A DNA stretch of 64,000 nt from positions 28,777 through 92,776 of the forward strand of contig NZ_VZCB01000046.1 of the NCBI RefSeq assembly GCF_009494395.1, written 5' to 3'. The position numbers were made by a program, and so were the translations under genes. Shown here one piece after another: positions 9,691 through 18,461 of this stretch. Positions within the stretch are counted from its first letter, which is position 1. Each line of letters opens with the position of its first letter. Under the pieces are notes generated by a model. It made no database searches. It was given only the letters and a program-made list of their open reading frames with translations, and had not been told where the DNA came from. This DNA is from Segatella copri (GTDB lineage Bacteria > Bacteroidota > Bacteroidia > Bacteroidales > Bacteroidaceae).

Positions 9691-11748
9691 ATGGCACAGA
9701 AAGGTAATATCGGTGTAACGACAGAGAACATTTTCCCTGTCATCAAGAAATTCTTATATTCAGATCATGACATCTTCCTCCGTGAGATGGTTTCCAACGC
9801 TGTGGATGCTACACAGAAGTTGAAGACTCTCGCAGCTCAGGGTGACTTCAAGGGTGAGATTGGCGACACTACTGTACGCCTCTCTCTCGACGAGAAGGCT
9901 GGTACCCTCACTATCAGCGACCGTGGTATCGGTATGACAGAGGAGGAAATCGATAAATATATCAACCAGATTGCATTCTCAGGCGTAACCGACTTCCTCG
10001 ACAAGTATAAGGAGAATGCCAATGCCATCATCGGTCACTTCGGTCTCGGTTTCTATTCTTCTTTCATGGTAGCCAGCAAGGTGGAAATCATCACCAAGAG
10101 CTACAAAGAGGGTAGCAAGGCTGTAAAGTGGAGCTGCGACGGTTCACCAGCTTTCGAAATCGAGGACGCTGACAAGGCTGACCGCGGTTCAGATATCGTT
10201 CTCCATATCGCTGACGACTGCAAGGAATTCCTCCAGAAGAGCAAGATCGAGGAACTTCTGAACAAGTACTGCAAGTTTATGGCAGTGCCTGTGGCATTCG
10301 GCAAGAAGACGGAGTGGAAGGACGGCAAGAACGTGGAGACAGACGAGGATAACATTATTAATAATGTGGAGCCTCTCTGGACCAAGACTCCTAGCACCTT
10401 GAAGGATGAGGACTACAAGAAGTTCTATCATACTCTCTATCCAATGCAGGACGATCCATTGTTCTGGATTCACCTGAACGTAGATTTCCCATTCAACCTG
10501 ACGGGTATTCTCTACTTCCCACGCATCAAGAACAGCATCGACATGCAGCGCAACAAGATTCAGCTGTATTGCAACCAGGTGTTCGTAACAGACCAGGTAG
10601 AGGGCATCGTTCCTGAGTTCCTGACCCTGTTGCATGGTGTTATCGACTCTCCGGATATCCCATTGAACGTGAGCCGCAGCTACTTGCAGAGCGACAGCAA
10701 CGTGAAGAAGATTTCTACCTACATCACCAAGAAGGTGGCAGACCGCTTGAACTCTATCTTCAAGGAGAACCGTAAGGAATTCGAGGAGAAGTGGGATGAC
10801 CTCAAACTCTTCATCAACTACGGTATGCTTTCACAGGATGACTTCTACGACCGCGCCAAGGACTTCGCTCTCCTGAAGGATGTAGAGGGCAAGTACTTCA
10901 CTTACGAGGAGTACAAGACGCTGATCAAGGACAACCAAACCGATAAGGATGGCAACCTGGTATATCTCTATGCCAACAACAAGGAGGAGCAGTACTCTTA
11001 CATCGAGGCTGCCAAGCAGAAGGGTTATTCAGTGCTCCTGATGGAAGGTCAGCTGGATACTCCAATGGTCAATATGCTGGAGCAGAAGTTGGAGAAGAGC
11101 CGCTTCACCCGTGTGGATGCGGATATCATCGACCGACTCATCGTAAAGGAAGATGCCAAGAAGACAGATTTGACAAAAGACCAGTCTGACAACTTGACAG
11201 AAGTATTCCGTTCTCAGATGCCTAAGCTCGACAAGGCAGAGTTCTTCGTAGAGATTCAGGCATTGGGCGAGCAGAACCAGCCGGTGCTCATCACCCAGAA
11301 TGAGTACATGCGCCGTATGAAGGCAATGAGCCAGTTCCAGGCAGGCATGAACTTCTACGGTCAGATGCCAGACAGCTACAACATCGTATTGAACTCCGAC
11401 CATGCTTTGGTGAAGAAGGTATTGGAGGATGCTGAGGCTAACACAGCAGATGCATTGAAGCCAATCCTTGCAGAAATCAAGGGTCAGGAAGCTCGTCTCG
11501 CAGTGCTTCATCAGGAGCAGGGCAAGAAGAAGCCAGAGGAGATTACCCAGGAAGAGAAGGATGATGTTCACAACACAGAGAAGGCTATCAGCGACGAGAA
11601 GGCAAAGCGCAATGATATCATCTCGGGCTATGCCAAGAACAACAACATTGTTCATCAGCTCATCGACCTCGTCCTGTTGCAGAACGGTATGCTGAAGGGT
11701 GCTTCTCTCGATGCTTTCCTGAAGAGAAGTGTGGATATGATCAAGTAA
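9691..11748 (+). CDS. htpG: Molecular chaperone HtpG (Hsp90)
   Basis: 685 residues. The N-terminal GHKL ATPase domain shows the Hsp90 signature FLREMVSNAVDAT, the DRGIGMT loop and GHFGLGFYSSFMV (ATP lid region, about residues 112-126). The middle domain (ends with LNVSRSYLQSD) and C-terminal dimerisation domain follow. HtpG is an ATP-dependent cytoplasmic chaperone. The start gives MAQKGNIGVTTENIFPVIK, normal for Bacteroidetes. A strong terminator follows at 11818-11858 and a sigma54-like promoter precedes, so it is probably its own transcription unit. Confidence 0.98.
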   Translation: MAQKGNIGVTTENIFPVIKKFLYSDHDIFLREMVSNAVDATQKLKTLAAQGDFKGEIGDTTVRLSLDEKAGTLTISDRGIGMTEEEIDKYINQIAFSGVTDFLDKYKENANAIIGHFGLGFYSSFMVASKVEIITKSYKEGSKAVKWSCDGSPAFEIEDADKADRGSDIVLHIADDCKEFLQKSKIEELLNKYCKFMAVPVAFGKKTEWKDGKNVETDEDNIINNVEPLWTKTPSTLKDEDYKKFYHTLYPMQDDPLFWIHLNVDFPFNLTGILYFPRIKNSIDMQRNKIQLYCNQVFVTDQVEGIVPEFLTLLHGVIDSPDIPLNVSRSYLQSDSNVKKISTYITKKVADRLNSIFKENRKEFEEKWDDLKLFINYGMLSQDDFYDRAKDFALLKDVEGKYFTYEEYKTLIKDNQTDKDGNLVYLYANNKEEQYSYIEAAKQKGYSVLLMEGQLDTPMVNMLEQKLEKSRFTRVDADIIDRLIVKEDAKKTDLTKDQSDNLTEVFRSQMPKLDKAEFFVEIQALGEQNQPVLITQNEYMRRMKAMSQFQAGMNFYGQMPDSYNIVLNSDHALVKKVLEDAEANTADALKPILAEIKGQEARLAVLHQEQGKKKPEEITQEEKDDVHNTEKAISDEKAKRNDIISGYAKNNNIVHQLIDLVLLQNGMLKGASLDAFLKRSVDMIK

Positions 11749-11817
11749 TTGGGGCTTTGTTAAAGCGTATATTACTTTACGAAATGTAACATTGAAGGTT
11801 ACAAATTGTTTCTAGAT

Positions 11818-11858
11818 ATGTGCTAAATGTTTCAAAGTAGACATTTAGCACATTTTTT
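11818..11858 (+). terminator. Rho-independent terminator of htpG
   Basis: Perfect 13-bp stem ATGTGCTAAATGT (11818-11830) with ACATTTAGCACAT (11841-11853), 10-base loop, then a run of T. A smaller TGTAAC/GTTACA hairpin lies about 20 bases upstream. Confidence 0.9.
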
Positions 11859-11869
11859 TATCTCGTTTC

Positions 11870-11901
11870 TTTGGTGATGCAATCTGTTTTTCGTACCTTT
11901 G
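11870..11901 (+). promoter_or_regulatory. Full Bacteroidetes promoter for the ECF sigma gene
   Basis: TTTG at 11870-11873, 20-base spacer, TACCTTTG at 11894-11901: an exact match to the primary-sigma consensus. The first ATG of the gene is at 11926. Confidence 0.85.
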
Positions 11902-11925
11902 CAATACAATTAACGTAAAAGCATA

Positions 11926-12477
11926 ATGATCAAAACCACCATCATGGAACAAAACATTGAATCTAAGCACAGCATCATTGCTGAATACTATACGGAGTGC
12001 TACGCCGAATTGAAAGGGTTTGTAGCTTCTCGCTTGCTGGGGGATGAAAAAGCCGAGCAGGCAGAAGATATCGTGCAGAATGTTTTCGTGCGCCTGTTGA
12101 AGATGGATTGTATGATTACACGTATTACTTTACCTTGTCTGGTATATACTATAGCACGCAATCTTATTCTGGATTATTGGCGTCACAGGCACAGTCTGGA
12201 AAAATATGAGTATGTGGTCCGGAACACTGATTGGCAGAACAGGTATGTAGATGATGTTGCTACCATCTATTCTGCCCATGAGATTCAGAGGAAACTGGAA
12301 GACGGTATTGCACAACTTTCAGAGAAGCAAAGTAGTGTCTACAGGTTAAACCTGGAAGGAATGACGGTGAAGGACATTGCTCTCCACCTGAACATCAAAT
12401 ATAAGTGTGCAGAGCATTATTTAGGTAATGCGCGCAAGAGTGTGCGAAGATACGTAAAAGAGGAAATGGCTTCTTAG
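11926..12477 (+). CDS. ECF-type RNA polymerase sigma factor (orphan)
   Basis: 183 residues (177 if the second ATG at 11944 is used). Region 2 spans about 20-90, with the acidic AEDIVQNVFVRLLK and the TIARNLILDYWRHR core; region 4 helix-turn-helix spans about 120-175 (LSEKQSSVYRLNLEGMTVKD then IALHLNIKYKCAEHYLGNAR). No anti-sigma, FecR or TonB-receptor gene is adjacent, which is unusual for Bacteroidetes ECF sigma factors. It is driven by a consensus housekeeping promoter and closed by a terminator, so it stands as a single-gene unit. Target promoters are unknown. Confidence 0.88.
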   Translation: MIKTTIMEQNIESKHSIIAEYYTECYAELKGFVASRLLGDEKAEQAEDIVQNVFVRLLKMDCMITRITLPCLVYTIARNLILDYWRHRHSLEKYEYVVRNTDWQNRYVDDVATIYSAHEIQRKLEDGIAQLSEKQSSVYRLNLEGMTVKDIALHLNIKYKCAEHYLGNARKSVRRYVKEEMAS

Positions 12478-12482
12478 TTTTT

Positions 12483-12540
12483 ATATGTGTGTAAGAAAGA
12501 AATATGTGTATAAGATAGGAAATATGTGTGTAAAATAGAA
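12483..12540. repeat. Three ATATGTGT units at 19-20 base spacing
   Basis: ATATGTGT occurs at 12483, 12502 and 12522, each followed by a purine-rich tail (GTAAGAAAGAA, ATAAGATAGGAA, GTAAAATAGAAA). It lies between the sigma factor stop and the terminator. It is probably a local tandem duplication; no function is evident. Confidence 0.6.
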
Positions 12541-12583
12541 AAAGGTGTCAGCAATCTCGTCAGAGAATGGCTGGCACCTTTTT
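12541..12583. terminator. Bidirectional terminator between convergent genes
   Basis: AAAGGTGTCAGC pairs with GCTGGCACCTTTT around an 18-base loop, with T or A runs on both sides. It serves the sigma factor gene on plus and the lipoprotein gene on minus. Confidence 0.8.
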
Positions 12584-12585
12584 GG

Positions 12586-12972
12586 TTAGTTTTGCTTGAA
12601 GGCGACAACATGAGTCAGCGCCTTGTCCATATAGAATGTCTGTGTGAGCTCTTGCTGTTTGCCATCCTTGTCAGTCAGCTTATAAGTGGCCCTTATATAT
12701 AATAAGGTGTCGGTAATGGCATTGTCATTATAGCTGATGTCTTTCTTGATGTATGGTAAAGTGCTCATCTCCTTGCGCATTGATTTTACTTTATCTATGT
12801 CAATCATGGCAGTAGGAGTGAGATTGCTGAATCGCTCATAGCTGCAGTCATTGTCCGTGGCAAGGTTCTCATCCAGGAAATCCTTGACCAGTGACTTGGC
12901 CTTGTACTGGTCTCCACAGGAGGTGAGAGCCAATACGAAGCCCAATGTCAATACATATAATATCTTTTTCAT
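12586..12972 (-). CDS. Small lipoprotein of unknown function
   Basis: 128 residues from ATG 12972 (MKKILYVLTLGF); an upstream in-frame ATG at 12999 would put nine charged residues before the signal. The lipobox is LTSC (Cys about 19), so the mature protein should be membrane-anchored. The mature part, about 110 residues, resembles a small periplasmic domain (RFSNLTPTAMIDID, LLYIRATYKLTDKDGKQQ). I do not recognise a family with confidence. It begins 36 bases after the pepD stop and probably shares its transcript. Confidence 0.75.
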   Translation of the reverse strand: MKKILYVLTLGFVLALTSCGDQYKAKSLVKDFLDENLATDNDCSYERFSNLTPTAMIDIDKVKSMRKEMSTLPYIKKDISYNDNAITDTLLYIRATYKLTDKDGKQQELTQTFYMDKALTHVVAFKQN

Positions 12973-13008
12973 ATCCTGAGAATGTGGGAAATGAAACAAT
13001 ATCTGTTG

Positions 13009-14466
13009 TTATTTATCGCTGCGCAGAATGTCCAGCATGTGATCCCATACCATCTGGACGGTAGGAATCAGAAGAGCCTCGTCTGGAGTGTGGACATTGC
13101 GAAGAGTAGGACCGAAGCTTACCATGTCGAGGTCTGGGTAACGCTCAGAGAAGAGACCGCACTCCAGACCGGCATGGATGCCCTTTACCAATGGCTTCTT
13201 GCCGAAGAGTTTTTCGTAACTCTTCACGGTGATGTCGGTCAGCTTGCTGTTGGCACGCATCTTCCATGCAGGGTATTTTCCGCCAACGTTTACCTCGGCT
13301 CCAGCCAGGAGGAATGCTGCCTTTACAGTGTTGGTCATATTATCCAGGTTGCTCATCACGTTACTGCGCTGAGAAGCCACGATGTGGATGCTGTTCCCGT
13401 CGGTAGCAACGCTTGCCACATTGCTGGAAGTCTCTACCATCTCGGCGAGTGCCTCGTCCTGACAGTTGGTAAGAGGACCATTGTCTACAGCCTGCAAAGC
13501 CATGATGAATTTGTCTGCAACGGTCTTCTCGATGACAGGAGCAGCATCGGCAGAACCCATGTTGAACTGCATAGACTGTTCTGTAACATGGAATTCATCC
13601 TCTACTTCAGAAGCGAAGATGTTCCAATCAGCACGTACCTGCTCTTTAGCCTCATTCTTGACAGCGAAGACAATCTTGCCGTCACGAGGGATGGCATTGT
13701 GCATCTTGCCGCTGTTGAAGCTAACCAGACGGAGTTCACCACCCTGTTTCTCGTTCTCCAGGAAGAGGAAACGGGCAAGCAGCTTGATGGCATTGGCGCG
13801 CTTCTTGTTGATGTCATCGCCTGAGTGACCACCGTTGAGACCCTTCAGGGAAGCCTCCATGAAGAAATAACCTGCAGGAGCCTCCTCACGGTTGAAGTGG
13901 AAGGTAGCCTTGGTAGTCTGACCGCCTGCACATGATACGAAAATCTGTCCCTCATCCTCTGAATCGAGGTTGATGAGCATCTTGCCGGTCATGAAACCAG
14001 CCTTCATGCCAACGGCACCTGTCAATCCTGTTTCCTCATCACGGGTGAAGACGCACTCGATAGGGCCATGCTCGATATCGTCGGCAGCGAGGATGGCAAG
14101 TTCGATGGCACAGCCGATACCGTCATCAGCACCGAGGGTAGTACCCTTTGCCTTGAGCCATTCACCGTCTACGTAGGTCTGGATGGCATCCTTATGGAAG
14201 TCGAACTCTACGTCTACCAATTTGTCGCAAACCATATCCATGTGGCTCTGGAGGATGATGGTGTCAGCGTTCTCATATCCAGGAGTTGCAGCCTTGCGAA
14301 TGAGAACGTTTCCTGTTTCGTCGACCAAAGTCTCGAGCTGATGGCTTTTGCCGAATTCCTTCAAGTACTCAATCATGTTTTCCTCATGCTTGGAAGGGCG
14401 AGGTATTTCGTTGATTTTAGCGAACTGCTCAAACACGAGAGCAGGTTTTAATTCTTTTTTTTCCAT
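13009..14466 (-). CDS. pepD: Aminoacyl-histidine dipeptidase PepD (M20 family)
   Basis: 485 residues. PepD hydrolyses Xaa-His and other dipeptides in the cytoplasm. The two-zinc centre is visible: SHMDMVCDK (His and Asp), GADDGIGCA (bridging Asp), RDEETGLTGA (general base Glu and ligand Glu) and the INLDSEDEG segment. GGHSGDDINKKRANAIK is the lid-domain signature and the GLECGLFSER block holds the last ligand region. Start MEKKELKPALVFEQF is normal. Possible promoter TACCTTTG on minus at 14579-14586, 113 bases upstream. Confidence 0.95.
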   Translation of the reverse strand: MEKKELKPALVFEQFAKINEIPRPSKHEENMIEYLKEFGKSHQLETLVDETGNVLIRKAATPGYENADTIILQSHMDMVCDKLVDVEFDFHKDAIQTYVDGEWLKAKGTTLGADDGIGCAIELAILAADDIEHGPIECVFTRDEETGLTGAVGMKAGFMTGKMLINLDSEDEGQIFVSCAGGQTTKATFHFNREEAPAGYFFMEASLKGLNGGHSGDDINKKRANAIKLLARFLFLENEKQGGELRLVSFNSGKMHNAIPRDGKIVFAVKNEAKEQVRADWNIFASEVEDEFHVTEQSMQFNMGSADAAPVIEKTVADKFIMALQAVDNGPLTNCQDEALAEMVETSSNVASVATDGNSIHIVASQRSNVMSNLDNMTNTVKAAFLLAGAEVNVGGKYPAWKMRANSKLTDITVKSYEKLFGKKPLVKGIHAGLECGLFSERYPDLDMVSFGPTLRNVHTPDEALLIPTVQMVWDHMLDILRSDK

Positions 14467-14522
14467 TTATTTAAATATTTATGTTATTTTGTTTTGAATT
14501 TTCTATTATTTCTTTATTTTAT

Positions 14523-14586
14523 TTTGAGTTTTCCTCGAAAAATCGTACCTTTGCAACGCGAAGTGCACTAAGGCACTGCAAAGGTA
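14523..14586. promoter_or_regulatory. Facing promoter boxes with a 10-bp inverted repeat
   Basis: On plus, TTTG (14523-14526), 19-base spacer and TACCTTTG (14546-14553) form a full promoter for the small membrane protein at 14593. TACCTTTGCA (14546-14555) is repeated as its exact reverse complement at 14577-14586, which reads as a minus-strand -7 box for pepD. The two would face each other with overlapping transcripts; alternatively the second arm is only a leader hairpin. Confidence 0.7.
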
Positions 14587-14592
14587 ATAAAA

Positions 14593-14787
14593 ATGATAAA
14601 ATTAATGTTATTAAGTCTGTTAATAATTGCTATAGCAATGGCATTATTTAGCGTGAAATTGATTTTCAAGAAGAATGGTAAGTTCTCTTCCCAGCATGTT
14701 CACGATAATCCGGGCTTGCGCAAGATGGGCATCCACTGTGTGGTAGATCAGGATCGCGAGGCGCGTGAAGCCAATAAGGCTTATTAG
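14593..14787 (+). CDS. Small single-pass membrane protein (64 aa)
   Basis: 64 residues: an N-terminal hydrophobic helix (about 3-24) then a basic, polar tail ending HCVVDQDREAREANKAY. The tail has one Cys at about 49. It resembles a small conserved Bacteroidales protein usually annotated as membrane or secreted protein; function unknown. A full consensus promoter stands about 40 bases upstream, which supports real expression. An OmpH-like lipoprotein gene follows 73 bases later. Confidence 0.75.
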   Translation: MIKLMLLSLLIIAIAMALFSVKLIFKKNGKFSSQHVHDNPGLRKMGIHCVVDQDREAREANKAY

Positions 14788-14860
14788 AAATATGAATGAA
14801 TTGAATTTACCGGGAGTAAGAAATTAATAAGTAGAAATATAAATTATAAAATACTAGAAA

Positions 14861-15472
14861 ATGAAAAAGAACATTTTGAGTTCAGTGGCTATTGCTGCTG
14901 TTGCTGCTTTGTCATTGGCATCTTGCAACAAGTCACAGCCTCAGGTTGAGGCTAAGTCAGAGACTAAGGCTTCTACGGGGTTGAAGGTTGCATACGTTGA
15001 GGTTGACTCAATCATGACTCAGTATACCTTTGCTAAGGAGTATTCTTCTATCTTGGAGAAGAAGAGTCAGAATATTCAGGCTACTATCGCACAGAAGGGT
15101 CAGCAGTTGCAGGCTGCTGCTGCTAATTTCCAGCAGAAGATTCAGCAGAACGCATATACTCGTGAGCAGGCTGAGGCTATTCAGGCTGGTCTTCAGAAGC
15201 AGAACAATGACCTTCAGGGATTGCAGCAGCGTTTGAGCAATGAGTTTGCTGCTGAGCAGGACAAGTATAACAAGGCTCTCCACGACAGCATTGCCAACTA
15301 TCTCAATAGATATAACAAGGAAAAGAAGTATAGCATCATCTTCTCTAAGAGTGGTGATAACCTGCTCTATGCTGATAAGGTTTTGGATATTACCAAAGAG
15401 GTGATTGCTGGCTTGAACAAGGCTTACAAGGGTAAGTTGAAGGGTGCAGAGAAAACTCCTGCTAAAAAATAA
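14861..15472 (+). CDS. OmpH/Skp-family lipoprotein
   Basis: 203 residues with lipobox LASC (Cys about 22). The KVAYVEVDSIM start of the mature domain, the long Gln/Ala-rich coiled-coil stretch (about 60-145) and the final strand YSIIFSKSGDNLLYADK are the OmpH/Skp fold, a periplasmic holdase that carries unfolded outer-membrane proteins. Lipid anchoring differs from soluble Skp but is common in Bacteroidetes. It ends five bases before nth. Confidence 0.88.
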   Translation: MKKNILSSVAIAAVAALSLASCNKSQPQVEAKSETKASTGLKVAYVEVDSIMTQYTFAKEYSSILEKKSQNIQATIAQKGQQLQAAAANFQQKIQQNAYTREQAEAIQAGLQKQNNDLQGLQQRLSNEFAAEQDKYNKALHDSIANYLNRYNKEKKYSIIFSKSGDNLLYADKVLDITKEVIAGLNKAYKGKLKGAEKTPAKK

Positions 15473-15477
15473 ACAAT

Positions 15478-16125
15478 ATGCTTCGTAACGAAAGATACGA
15501 TTTTATATTGAATCACTTCAGAGATGCGCTGCCGAATGTGACTACCGAGTTGCAATTCGGTAGCGCATTTCAGCTTCTGGTGGCTACCTTGCTTTCGGCC
15601 CAATGCACCGATAAGCGTATCAATATGGTTACTCCGGCTCTCTTTGCCCGTTATCCCGATGCTCTGCACATGGCGCAGGCGAGCGAGGAGGATATTTATG
15701 AACTGATCAGTTCCGTCAGCTATCCCAATGCCAAGGCAAAGCATCTTGCCCAGATGTCCCGTCAATTGGTGGAGATGTTTGGGGGCGAAGTGCCTGAGGC
15801 GACTGATGATCTGGTGAAGTTGGCTGGAGTGGGGCGCAAGACTGCGAACGTGATTCGTGCCGTATGGTTCGGCCATGCTACGATGGCGGTGGATACGCAT
15901 GTCTATCGTGTGAGCCATCGCATGGGATTGGTGCCCCGCACGGCAGATACGCCTCGCAAGGTAGAGGATTATCTGATGAAGCATATTCCTGCAGAGGATA
16001 TTCCGAATGCTCATCATTGGATTCTGCTGCATGGCAGATATATCTGCAAGAGTGCCAAGCCGCTTTGTGATAAATGCTTTTTCAATGAGCATTGCCCTAA
16101 ACTATTAAAGGACAGTAAACTTTAG
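15478..16125 (+). CDS. nth: Endonuclease III (DNA glycosylase/AP lyase)
   Basis: 215 residues. Base-excision repair enzyme for oxidised pyrimidines. The helix-hairpin-helix is LAGVGRKTANVI (about 116-127), the catalytic Lys lies in SAQCTDKRIN (about 45) and the catalytic Asp in MAVDTHVYRVSHR (about 138). The C-terminal [4Fe-4S] ligands are CKSAKPLCDKCFFNEHC (spacing C-x6-C-x2-C-x5-C). Length is normal. Confidence 0.97.
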   Translation: MLRNERYDFILNHFRDALPNVTTELQFGSAFQLLVATLLSAQCTDKRINMVTPALFARYPDALHMAQASEEDIYELISSVSYPNAKAKHLAQMSRQLVEMFGGEVPEATDDLVKLAGVGRKTANVIRAVWFGHATMAVDTHVYRVSHRMGLVPRTADTPRKVEDYLMKHIPAEDIPNAHHWILLHGRYICKSAKPLCDKCFFNEHCPKLLKDSKL

Positions 16126-16256
16126 ATAGTGATTAGTTGTTAGTGATTAGTGATTAATTAGTAGTGATTAGTGATTAATTAGTAGTGATTAGTTTGTTAA
16201 TCACTAATCACTACTCACTAATCACTACTCACTAATCACTACCAATTAATCACTAA
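16126..16256. repeat. Long AGTGATTA repeat forming a hairpin between nth and aroC
   Basis: About six GTGATTAGT or GTGATTAAT units on plus (16129-16195) are followed by about six AATCACTA units (16198-16256), so the two halves are complementary. Placed between convergent genes, it could serve as a bidirectional terminator or simply be a repeat sink. The unit recurs at 5854-5872, 26655-26676 and 57105-57195. Confidence 0.85.
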
Positions 16257-17381
16257 TTAAAGTTTTATGGTTTTATTCAACAGGTAGTTGTCCAGGATAA
16301 CCATGGCAGCCATTGCTTCTACTACGGGTACGGCTCTTGGCAATACGCATGGATCATGTCGGCCGCGGGCTGTAAGCTTGGTCGGATTTCCTTCCAGATC
16401 CACAGTGTCCTGTTCCATCAATAGGGTGGCTACAGGCTTGAATGCTACCCGGAAATAGATATCCTGACCATTGCTCAAACCGCCCTGGATACCTCCGCTA
16501 TGATTGCTTCTGGTCGTGATGCGGGCTGCAACATCCTGGTTGATGGATTTATCTGCAGTCTGATTTGTATTTTCATCCTTCGGAACAAACACATCATTCT
16601 GTTCGCTTCCACGGGCGGTAACGCCAGCAAATCCCTCTCCATATTCAAAACCCTTCACGGCATTGATGCCGAGCATGGCTGCACCCAGTTGTGCATGGAG
16701 CTTGTCGAATTCCGGTTCACCCAGTCCCGCAGGGCATCCCTTGATTACGCATGTGATGATGCCTCCAATGGTATCACCGTCGGCTTTAACCTGGGCAATG
16801 AGGTCTTCCATCTCCTTGGCTTTAGCCTGGTCCGGACAACGTACCGGATTGTCTTCGATGGTATTGAGGTCATACTGATGGTAATCTTTCTCCAAAGCGA
16901 TGTTTCCCACCTGCGATGTGTAGGCAGTGATGCTGATGCCCAGCTGGCGGAGTGCCAACTTGGCAAGGGCGCCACCCACGCAGCGTGAGATGGTGATGCG
17001 GGCAGATGAGCGTCCGCCTCCCCGATGGTCTCTGATTCCATACTTCTCGTTGTAGGTGAAGTCGGCATGTGATGGGCGAAACAGACAGCGCATGTTCTCA
17101 TAGTCTTGAGAATGCTGGTTCTGGTTTCGTACTTCAAAGCCGATAGGTGTTCCCGTTGACTTTCCCTCGAAGACACCACTTAGAAATTCCACCTTGTCTG
17201 CTTCCTTTCGGGCAGTAGTAATGTGACTTTGTCCAGGGCGTCGACGATTCAGTTCGCTCTGGATAAAGTCCATGTCTATGTCAATGCCAGCAGGGAAACC
17301 GTCGATGACGCCTCCTACAGCTATGCCGTGACTCTCTCCGAAAGTGGTGAGAGTGAAAAGATTGCCAAATGTATTCCTCAT
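16257..17381 (-). CDS. aroC: Chorismate synthase
   Basis: 374 residues from ATG 17381 ([19 protein letters not shown]), the conserved N-terminus; an upstream in-frame ATG at 17504 would add 41 residues unlike the family. The enzyme converts EPSP to chorismate, using reduced FMN. Signatures GESHG, the RRPGQSH region, [15 protein letters not shown] and the [16 protein letters not shown]-terminal block are present. It lies downstream of slyD with a 126-base gap and converges on nth. Confidence 0.97.
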   Translation of the reverse strand: MRNTFGNLFTLTTFGESHGIAVGGVIDGFPAGIDIDMDFIQSELNRRRPGQSHITTARKEADKVEFLSGVFEGKSTGTPIGFEVRNQNQHSQDYENMRCLFRPSHADFTYNEKYGIRDHRGGGRSSARITISRCVGGALAKLALRQLGISITAYTSQVGNIALEKDYHQYDLNTIEDNPVRCPDQAKAKEMEDLIAQVKADGDTIGGIITCVIKGCPAGLGEPEFDKLHAQLGAAMLGINAVKGFEYGEGFAGVTARGSEQNDVFVPKDENTNQTADKSINQDVAARITTRSNHSGGIQGGLSNGQDIYFRVAFKPVATLLMEQDTVDLEGNPTKLTARGRHDPCVLPRAVPVVEAMAAMVILDNYLLNKTIKL

Positions 17382-17455
17382 TGTCCTATGTATGATATAG
17401 AGGCTCGTTCTTCCCATGATGATAGGGTAGGTAAGCCTCATGAGTTGATATGAAG

Positions 17456-17489
17456 AGCGGCTATCCCAATTTTGCTTGAGACAGCCGCT
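17456..17489 (-). terminator. Possible hairpin terminator after slyD
   Basis: AGCGGCT (17456-17462) pairs with AGCCGCT (17483-17489) between slyD and aroC. The T-tract after the stem on minus is weak, so it may be an mRNA hairpin rather than a terminator. Confidence 0.4.
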
Positions 17490-17507
17490 ATAGTTTATTC
17501 TCAAATA

Positions 17508-18104
17508 TTACTTGTTGCAATCGCAGCCGCCTTCGCAGTTGCCGTCCTTGCAGTCGCCACCACAGTTGTCGCAACCGCCACCGCAACCACCAGCTTCACC
17601 GCTGATCATCTGAGCCATCTTAGCGATTTCCTCAGCTGTTGCTTCACGGCTTTCCAATACCTGACCGCAGAAGTTGAGCTTCAAACCTGCCAATGGATGG
17701 TTGAGGTCGCATGTAACCTTCTCGTCGGTGATATTCTTAACGACAGCATTGAAGTGGTTGCCGTCCTCGTTCTGCAATGGGATGATGGCACCAACCTGTA
17801 CGTGCTGAGCATCAAACTGGCCATTGACTGTAAAGATCTGCTTGTCGAGATCGAGTACGCGCTCGTCATAGTGGAGGCCATAAGCCTGCTCTGGCTCCAG
17901 CTCAAAGTCGAACTCCTCGCCCTTTTCAAGATTTACCATCTTCTCTTCGAATGCTGGCAATGTTACGCCCATGCCGCTGATGAAGATGAAAGGACGCTCG
18001 TCTGTTGTACGCTCGATGAGCATTTCTTCACCGTTATCACCTTTAGTTACATCGTAGAGTGCATAAGACACTACGATAAATTTGTTCTTGTTGTTTGATT
18101 CCAT
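17508..18104 (-). CDS. slyD: SlyD-type FKBP peptidyl-prolyl isomerase with Cys-rich tail
   Basis: 198 residues. The FKBP core (about 1-75 and 125-160) with an inserted IF chaperone domain matches SlyD: the PLAGLKLNFCGQVLESREAT block is the family C-terminal strand. SlyD folds proline-limited proteins and delivers nickel in some bacteria. The C-terminus (about 172-198) is Gly-rich and holds seven Cys and no His (GGCGGGCDNCGGDCKDGNC onward), suggesting metal binding with all-thiol ligands. Start MESNNKNKFIVVSY. Confidence 0.88.
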   Translation of the reverse strand: MESNNKNKFIVVSYALYDVTKGDNGEEMLIERTTDERPFIFISGMGVTLPAFEEKMVNLEKGEEFDFELEPEQAYGLHYDERVLDLDKQIFTVNGQFDAQHVQVGAIIPLQNEDGNHFNAVVKNITDEKVTCDLNHPLAGLKLNFCGQVLESREATAEEIAKMAQMISGEAGGCGGGCDNCGGDCKDGNCEGGCDCNK

Positions 18105-18173
18105 TATTATTTATGTTTTTATTTTATCTTGTTTTGATACTATTACCTATTTATATATATAGGCAATATGATT

Positions 18174-18461
18174 TTATTTTTTCTTATTCATGCGTTGGCG
18201 TCTTTGAATGCTGACGCTTTTCACCATTTCCATGCGCTCCAGATAGATAGGACGCCATTTGTCTATGATGTCTTGCAGGCTCTTGCTCTTTTGGGATAGT
18301 TCTGCATATTCGTCGCTTTCTGTCTGATTTGCCTTTTTCAGTTCAAGCATGCGGGCGATGAAATGCTTCTGCTGTTCTTCGGCTGCCTTCAGTTGGCTGC
18401 CGAGTTTTTCCAAGCTTTCCATAAATGCCAGTGCCTTGTCTATATGAGTCTGTTGTTCCAT
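18174..18461 (-). CDS. Small coiled-coil protein, unknown function
   Basis: 95 residues, almost wholly predicted helix with heptad-like Leu/Met spacing (IDKALAFMESLEKLGSQLKA, ARMLELKKANQTESDE) and a basic end (RRQRMNKKK). No signal peptide or membrane segment. I recognise no family. Start MEQQTHIDKAL has a TACCTTTG box 29 bases upstream on minus (18490-18497), which supports a real gene. Confidence 0.7.
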   Translation of the reverse strand: MEQQTHIDKALAFMESLEKLGSQLKAAEEQQKHFIARMLELKKANQTESDEYAELSQKSKSLQDIIDKWRPIYLERMEMVKSVSIQRRQRMNKKK

